Positions 57,870 to 64,000 of a DNA stretch of 64,000 nt are shown piece by piece. Below the pieces are notes generated by a model, which was not told the origin of the DNA, made no database searches, and saw nothing but the letters and a program-made list of their open reading frames with translations. The number at the start of each line of letters is the position of its first letter. The stretch's first letter is position 1. Both the position numbers and the translations under genes were made by a program. This DNA comes from Ectothiorhodospiraceae bacterium (GTDB lineage: Bacteria > Pseudomonadota > Gammaproteobacteria > HK1), in assembly GCA_024234875.1 (NCBI GenBank), contig JACKNM010000005.1, forward strand, positions 310,001 to 374,000, read 5' to 3'.

Positions 57870-58292
57870 ATGGATGATGGTGTCGCCTGGATCACCGAGC
57901 GCTGCTCGGTCGGGCTGCCGGCGCTGATGGGGCTCGAGTTCGTCGAGGTCGGGCGCGGGCGGGTGCGCGCGCGAATGCGGGTGCGGCCCGAGCTGTTGGC
58001 GCCGAACGGGTTCCTGCACGCGGCCTCGGTGGTCGCCCTCGCCGACACGAGCTGTGGCGCGGGAACCATCGCCGCGCTGCGCGAGAGCGGGGCGAGCTTC
58101 ACCACCATCGAGCTCAAGTCGAATTTCCTCGGTACCGCGCGCGATGGGGTGATCGAATGCGTGGCCGAGGCGCTGCATCTCGGGCGCACCACCCAGGTCT
58201 GGGATGCCGAGGTCACACTCGCCGAGGGCGGGCGGCGCATCGCGGTGTTCCGCTGCACGCAGATGGTGTTGCCGGCCGCGCGCGATGACTGA
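57870..58292 (+). CDS. PaaI-family hot-dog thioesterase
   Basis: 140 residues. LMGLEFVEVGRGRVRARMRVRPELLAPNGFLHAASVVALADTSCG is the PaaI/4-hydroxybenzoyl-CoA thioesterase motif with the catalytic aspartate in ADTSCG, and FTTIELKSNFLG follows. ATG 57870 has GGGGAT upstream. The stop overlaps the next gene's start (ATGACTGA), so the two are coupled. It likely hydrolyses an aryl- or medium-chain acyl-CoA. Confidence 0.87.
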   Translation: MDDGVAWITERCSVGLPALMGLEFVEVGRGRVRARMRVRPELLAPNGFLHAASVVALADTSCGAGTIAALRESGASFTTIELKSNFLGTARDGVIECVAEALHLGRTTQVWDAEVTLAEGGRRIAVFRCTQMVLPAARDD

Positions 58293-58992
58293 GGATCGCT
58301 CCGCGCCCGCGGGCGATGCGCTCGCGCGGGTGGAGGCGGCGGTTCGCGACAGCGGGCTCGATCCGCGCGGTGCGTTCCATCCGCGACCGCAGGATGCCGT
58401 GCCCCCGCTCGCCGATGGACGGCCGACGCTGACCCTGGTGTTGCTCGGCAACGCCGGGCCGCGGATGTGGGACGCCTTCGCGCCGACGCGCACTTTCGGT
58501 CCGCACCCGCTCGACCACTGGACCCGTGAGGTGGTGACGGCACTGGCGCAGCGACTCGGCGCGACGCCGTTGTTCCCGTTCGATGGCCCGCCACACCATC
58601 CGTTCCAGCGCTGGGCGATGCGCGCAGGGCCGGTGCACCCGTCACCGCTCGGGATCCTCGTGCACCCGGAGCTCGGGCTGTGGCACGCCTACCGGGCGGC
58701 GCTCGCGCTCGGGGAGCACCTGCCGCTGCCGCCGAGGGCGTCGACGGCGAGTCCGTGCGACGCGTGCGCCGATCGACCCTGCCTCAGCGCCTGTCCGGTC
58801 GGCGCGTTCGCGCCCGAGGGGTTCGATCCCGCCGCCTGCGGGGACTGGCTCGCCAGGCCGCGCGGCGAGCGCTGCATGCACGACGGCTGCGCCGCGCGGC
58901 TCGCGTGCCCGGTCGGGCGCGATCGGCGCTACGCCCCGGCCCAGATGCGCTTTCACATGGCAGCGTTCGCGCGCGCCGTCGACCGCTCATAG
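58285..58992 (+). CDS. iron-sulfur protein with ferredoxin-type and extra cysteines
   Basis: 235 residues. CDACADRPCLSACPVGAF supplies Cys158, 161, 166 and 170 for a [4Fe-4S] cluster, and Cys185, 197, 202 and 208 could bind a second one. The N-terminal part (VLLGNAGPRMWDAF, RTFGPHPLDHWT, PFDGPPHHPFQRWA) resembles the QueG/CblC-like group, which I offer tentatively. It overlaps the thioesterase by 8 bp and ends with a TAG that overlaps the convergent ligase gene by 6 bp. Function unknown; a redox partner role is plausible. Confidence 0.75.
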   Translation: MTEDRSAPAGDALARVEAAVRDSGLDPRGAFHPRPQDAVPPLADGRPTLTLVLLGNAGPRMWDAFAPTRTFGPHPLDHWTREVVTALAQRLGATPLFPFDGPPHHPFQRWAMRAGPVHPSPLGILVHPELGLWHAYRAALALGEHLPLPPRASTASPCDACADRPCLSACPVGAFAPEGFDPAACGDWLARPRGERCMHDGCAARLACPVGRDRRYAPAQMRFHMAAFARAVDRS

Positions 58993-60621
58993 CTCGGCGG
59001 CGGTGTCCCGAAGCCTGAATTTCTGCACCTTGCCGGTGGAGGTCTTGGGCAGTGGTCCGAACACCACCGTGCGCGGCGCCTTGAAGTGCGCGAGATTGGC
59101 GCGGCAGAAGTCGATGATGTCGCGCTCGGTCGCGCTCGCGCCGTCTTTCAGGGTCACGAAGGCGCACGGCGTCTCGCCCCACTTCTCGTCGGGGCGAGCC
59201 ACCACCGCCGCCTCGAGCACCGCCGGGTGCCGGTAGAGCACGTCCTCGACCTCGATCGAGGAGATGTTCTCGCCGCCGGAGATGATGATGTCCTTCGAGC
59301 GGTCGCGGAGCTGGATGTAGCCGTCGGGGTGCATCACGCCGAGGTCGCCGGAGTGGAACCAGCCACCGGCGAGCGACTCTGCGGTCGCCTTCGGGTTCTT
59401 GAGGTAGCCCTTCATCACCACGTTGCCGCGGAACATGACCTCGCCCATCGTCTTACCGTCGCGCGGTACCGGCTGCATGGTCTCGGGGTCCATCACCTCC
59501 AGTCCCTGCAGCGCGTGGTAGGGCACGCCCTGGCGGGATTTGAGCGTCGCCTGCTCGGCCATCGGCAACGCGTCCCATTCGTCCTTCCAAGCGCAGATCA
59601 CCGCCGGCCCGTAGGTCTCGGTGAGGCCATAGACGTGGGTCATGCGGAAGCCGCTACGCTCCATCGCCTCGAGCACCGCCGCGGGAGGCGGCGCGGCCGC
59701 GGTCATCACCTGCACCGTGTGATCGAACTCGCGCCGCTCCTCGGGCTTCGCGTTGAGGATCATCCCGAGCACGATCGGGGCGCCGCAGAAGTGGGTGACG
59801 CGATGGTCGGCGATCGCGGTGAAGATCGCCTTCGCCTCGACCCGGCGCATGCAGACGTTGGTGCCGGCGAGCGCGGCCACCGTCCACGGGAAGCACCAGC
59901 CGTTGCAGTGGAACATCGGCAGGGTCCAGAGGTAGACGGGATGATGACCCATGCTCCAGCCGACCGCGTTGGACAGCGCGTTCAGGTAGGCCCCTCGGTG
60001 GTGGTAGACGACGCCCTTGGGATTGCCGGTGGTGCCCGAGGTGTAGTTGAGCGAGATGGCCTGCCATTCGTCGTCGGGAAGCCGCCAGGTGAAGTCGGGA
60101 TCGCCCTCGGCGAGCAATGCCTCGTAGGTCACCGCCCCGAGCCTCTCGCGCGACGGTCCGAGCGGGTCGTCGATGTCGATGACCAGGATCTCGCGCCCGA
60201 GCAGGCGCAGCGCCTCGCGCACCACCGGGGCGAACTCCGCGTCGGTGACGAGCGCCCTGGCCTCGCCGTGCTCGAGGATGAAGGCGACGGCCGCGGCGTC
60301 GAGCCGGATGTTGATGGTGTTGAGGACGGCGCCGAGCATCGGCACGCCGAACGTCGCCTCGTAGATCGCGGGCACGTTGGGGGCGAACACCGCGACCGTG
60401 TCACCCGGGCCGATGCCGCGTCGCGAGAGCGCGCTGGCGAGACGCCGGCAGCGGGCATGGGTCTCGCGCCAGGTGTCACGGCGCTCGCCGTGGACGATCG
60501 AGACCCGGTCCGGGTACACCGCGGCGGTGCGCTCGAGGAAGGTGAGCGGTGAGAGCGGCGTGTAGTTGGCCTCGGTGCGGGCGAGGTCGCGCTCGAAGGG
60601 ATTGGCGGACGCGGTCGTCAT
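58987..60621 (-). CDS. acyl-CoA synthetase of the DmdB-like (3-methylmercaptopropionate/medium-chain) type
   Basis: 544 residues. LNYTSGTTGNPKGVVYHHRG is the P-loop, YLWTLPMFHCNGWCFPW the family-specific block, HVYGLTETYG and FHSGDLGVMHPDGYIQLRDRSKD follow, and the catalytic lysine is in LPKTSTGKVQKF. This pattern marks short/medium-chain and DMSP-pathway ligases. ATG at 60619-60621 follows GAGGAGAG; the longer in-frame start overlaps the divergent thioesterase. No DMSP genes are nearby, so medium-chain or branched fatty acid is the safer guess. Confidence 0.93.
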   Translation of the reverse strand: MTTASANPFERDLARTEANYTPLSPLTFLERTAAVYPDRVSIVHGERRDTWRETHARCRRLASALSRRGIGPGDTVAVFAPNVPAIYEATFGVPMLGAVLNTINIRLDAAAVAFILEHGEARALVTDAEFAPVVREALRLLGREILVIDIDDPLGPSRERLGAVTYEALLAEGDPDFTWRLPDDEWQAISLNYTSGTTGNPKGVVYHHRGAYLNALSNAVGWSMGHHPVYLWTLPMFHCNGWCFPWTVAALAGTNVCMRRVEAKAIFTAIADHRVTHFCGAPIVLGMILNAKPEERREFDHTVQVMTAAAPPPAAVLEAMERSGFRMTHVYGLTETYGPAVICAWKDEWDALPMAEQATLKSRQGVPYHALQGLEVMDPETMQPVPRDGKTMGEVMFRGNVVMKGYLKNPKATAESLAGGWFHSGDLGVMHPDGYIQLRDRSKDIIISGGENISSIEVEDVLYRHPAVLEAAVVARPDEKWGETPCAFVTLKDGASATERDIIDFCRANLAHFKAPRTVVFGPLPKTSTGKVQKFRLRDTAAEL

Positions 60622-60771
60622 CGTGCTCTCCTCGGCTGCCCGGCGTCTCGCCGCCACGCGGGTCGGGCGGCGTAGAATCGAGCGCCGGATTCGATTCGCG
60701 GCCAAGCCTAAGCCATGCACGCCGAGCCGGGAATACGTGCCCGGTGCGGCCGGCGAGAAGGAGGACCGATC

Positions 60772-61179
60772 ATGAACGACGCCGACGGCCCCCCCGACGG
60801 GGTGGCGGAGTTGCGCACCATCGCGATGCCCGCCGACACCAACGCCTACGGCGACATCTTCGGTGGCTGGCTGCTGGCACAGATGGATCTGGCGGCCGGG
60901 AGCTACGCGATTCAACAGGCCGAGGGTCGCGTGGCGACGGTCGGCATCGAGGCGATGAGCTTTCATCGGCCGGTCTACGTCGGTGACCAGGTGAGCTGCT
61001 ACTGCCGCACCGTACGGGTCGGGCGGACGTCGATCGCGGTCCACGTCGAGACCTGGGCGCGGCGGCGTTTTCGCGATGCCGGCGCGATGGTCAAGGTGAC
61101 CGAGGGGACGTTCACCTTCGTCGCCCTGAACGACGACGGCACCAAGCGCGAGGTCCCGCGCTCCGCGGTTCCCGGGTGA
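60772..61179 (+). CDS. YciA-like acyl-CoA thioesterase
   Basis: 135 residues. MPADTNAYGDIFGGWLLAQMDLAAG is the YciA/BACH hot-dog signature with catalytic Asp in QMDLA; MSFHRPVYVGDQVSCYC and VKVTEGTFTFVALN follow. AAGGAGGACCG precedes the ATG. A TAGAAT -10-like hexamer is at 60673-60678. It hydrolyses broad-range acyl-CoAs and may balance CoA pools against the ligases either side. Confidence 0.9.
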   Translation: MNDADGPPDGVAELRTIAMPADTNAYGDIFGGWLLAQMDLAAGSYAIQQAEGRVATVGIEAMSFHRPVYVGDQVSCYCRTVRVGRTSIAVHVETWARRRFRDAGAMVKVTEGTFTFVALNDDGTKREVPRSAVPG

Positions 61180-61204
61180 CGCTGAGCGTCGCGTCGCCAG
61201 CTGC

Positions 61205-61210
61205 TATAGT
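61205..61210 (+). promoter_or_regulatory. -10 element of the acetoacetyl-CoA synthetase gene
   Basis: TATAGT (5 of 6 to consensus), 63 bp before the ATG, 25 bp after the thioesterase stop. The -35 is weak. Confidence 0.45.
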
Positions 61211-61273
61211 CCGGCCCCGCGCGGCGTGAGCGGTCCGCGCGAGCGTCGTCCCGCCCCCACCCCGGAGGTCTCC

Positions 61274-63235
<1,962 letters not shown>

Positions 63236-63242
63236 CCCGCCG

Positions 63243-63767
63243 GTGGTGACCGGGGACGATCGGACGACGCCGCGGGTGCGACCGGCGGCGCCCGACGACC
63301 GCGCGGTGGTCGAGCGCCTGCTGGCCGCGTTGCAGGACGTGGAGCGCGCGCTCTGTGACGATCGCCCACCCGGCGCCACGATGGCGGCCGAGCACCTCGC
63401 CTATCTCGAGGCCACGGTGGCGGCCTGCGACGGTGCCATTCTCGTCGCCGAGGTCGACCGCGTGGTGGTCGGCTTCGTCGCCGCGTTCGTCCAGGCCGAG
63501 GACGAGGGCGACGCGCATCTCGAGCCGTCCGCCCGGCGCTGGGGCTGGATCGGCGACCTCTACGTCGAGCCCCGGATGCGCCGCCGCGGGATCGCCGCGG
63601 CACTGCTCGACGCGGCGGAGCGGCACTTCGCGGCGCATGGGCTCACGCGGGTCAAGCTCGCCTTCGTCGCCCGCAACGTCGCCGCGCGCGACGTCTATGT
63701 GCGGCGCGGCTACGGGCCGTACGAGGAGATCTGGGAGAAGCGTCTGGTGCCCGACGCACCCGCCTGA
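63243..63767 (+). CDS. GNAT-family N-acetyltransferase
   Basis: 174 residues. VRPAAPDDRAVVERLLAAL starts the fold, GWIGDLYVEPRMRRRGIAAALLDAAE carries the acetyl-CoA pyrophosphate-binding loop (RRRGIA), and RVKLAFVARNVAARDVYVRRGY ends it. The GTG start lies 7 bp after aacS with no clear Shine-Dalgarno; GTG 63246 is equally possible. Substrate is unknown. Confidence 0.85.
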   Translation: MVTGDDRTTPRVRPAAPDDRAVVERLLAALQDVERALCDDRPPGATMAAEHLAYLEATVAACDGAILVAEVDRVVVGFVAAFVQAEDEGDAHLEPSARRWGWIGDLYVEPRMRRRGIAAALLDAAERHFAAHGLTRVKLAFVARNVAARDVYVRRGYGPYEEIWEKRLVPDAPA

Positions 63768-63835
63768 GCATGCCTCGGGCGACCGCGCTCGCCGGACGCG
63801 CATCGCCGTCATCGACACTCGCGAGGAGGCCCGAC

Positions 63836-64000
63836 ATGCTCGGTTCAGAGTCCGCTGCCGCCGCGCTCACCGTCCGCTCGGTCACCACCCGCGCGGTGCT
63901 GCTACCACTCGATCGGCCGATCGCGACGCGGGTAATCCTGATCGAGCGCGTGCCGCTCCTGCTGGTGGACCTGCACACCGAGGAGGGCGTGACCGGGCGC
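63836..64000 (+). CDS. enolase-superfamily protein (mandelate racemase/muconate-lactonising type), 5' part only
   Basis: 55 codons are visible and the frame is open at the window edge. GAGGAGG lies six bases before the ATG. VRSVTTRAVLLPLDRPIATR followed by VPLLLVDLHTEEGVTGR is the capping-domain start of this superfamily. The metal-binding barrel lies outside, so racemase, dehydratase or lactonising activity cannot be told apart. Confidence 0.8.
   Translation, partial: MLGSESAAAALTVRSVTTRAVLLPLDRPIATRVILIERVPLLLVDLHTEEGVTGR

Overview
The window is GC-rich, gene-dense bacterial chromosome. Class I PHA synthases, a MerR/LiuR-type regulator, DUF992, DUF1289 and DUF2889 proteins, a liv-type ABC system and many acyl-CoA enzymes point to an aerobic heterotroph of the Pseudomonadota. 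DUF992 leans towards Alphaproteobacteria, but the class is not settled by what can be seen. There are no rRNA or tRNA genes, insertion sequences, phage genes or CRISPR arrays. It reads as ordinary chromosome specialised in CoA-thioester metabolism.

Positions 1-9.4 kb form one probable regulon around a LacI-family repressor gene. The leftward operon encodes an acyl-CoA dehydrogenase, an SDR, an FAD enzyme and an Old Yellow Enzyme cut by the window edge. The rightward operon encodes a CaiB/BaiF CoA-transferase, a MaoC hydratase, a fused family I CoA-transferase and a crotonase. Each operon starts at a near-identical TGCAARCGCTTGCA palindrome whose TTGCAG half lies at the -35 position, followed by an 18-bp spacer and TACAGT or TATAGT. 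The substrate is unknown. This is the best candidate for an undescribed system.

From 9.4 to 19.4 kb lie a gamma-glutamyltransferase, an S9 peptidase, a DUF2889/DUF1289 pair, a PHA synthase, a histidine phosphatase, an FMN 2-hydroxyacid dehydrogenase and a haem-globin chemoreceptor. From 19.4 to 23.9 kb a divergent cluster pairs LeuC/LeuD-type aconitase subunits and an isocitrate-lyase-family lyase with an MmgE/PrpD protein. No leucine genes are nearby, so a methylcitrate-like or dimethylmalate-like route is more likely. From 24 to 35.2 kb are a monohaem-motif secreted protein, YbaK, Bcp, a crotonase homologue without the catalytic glutamates, thioesterase and VOC proteins, a second PHA synthase, a CAP-domain secreted protein, a YqjM-like OYE, an ion-channel-like protein, DUF992 and a DsbA-like isomerase. 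Both PHA synthase promoters carry the same TGCRCCGCAACAAA box near the expected transcription start.

From 35.3 to 41.7 kb is a LiuR-type locus: acyl-CoA dehydrogenase, thiolase and the regulator on one strand and the fused mutase IcmF on the other, separated by a perfect 22-bp palindrome. From 41.8 to 46.4 kb are a PAP2-like lipoprotein, an NRDE protein, a cytochrome P460, a haloacid dehalogenase, an isochorismatase-like hydrolase and an SDR. From 46.5 to 55 kb a complete LivGHMKF transporter is bracketed by two adenylate-forming ligases, suggesting uptake and CoA activation of a carboxylic acid. The last part holds a secreted clan-A-like glycosidase with a dockerin-like tail, thioesterases, an iron-sulfur protein, an acyl-CoA ligase, acetoacetyl-CoA synthetase, a GNAT enzyme and the start of an enolase-superfamily gene.

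Recurrent punctuation is visible: GC-rich hairpins without strong U-tracts end many transcripts, and several genes have a recognisable -10 hexamer just upstream.
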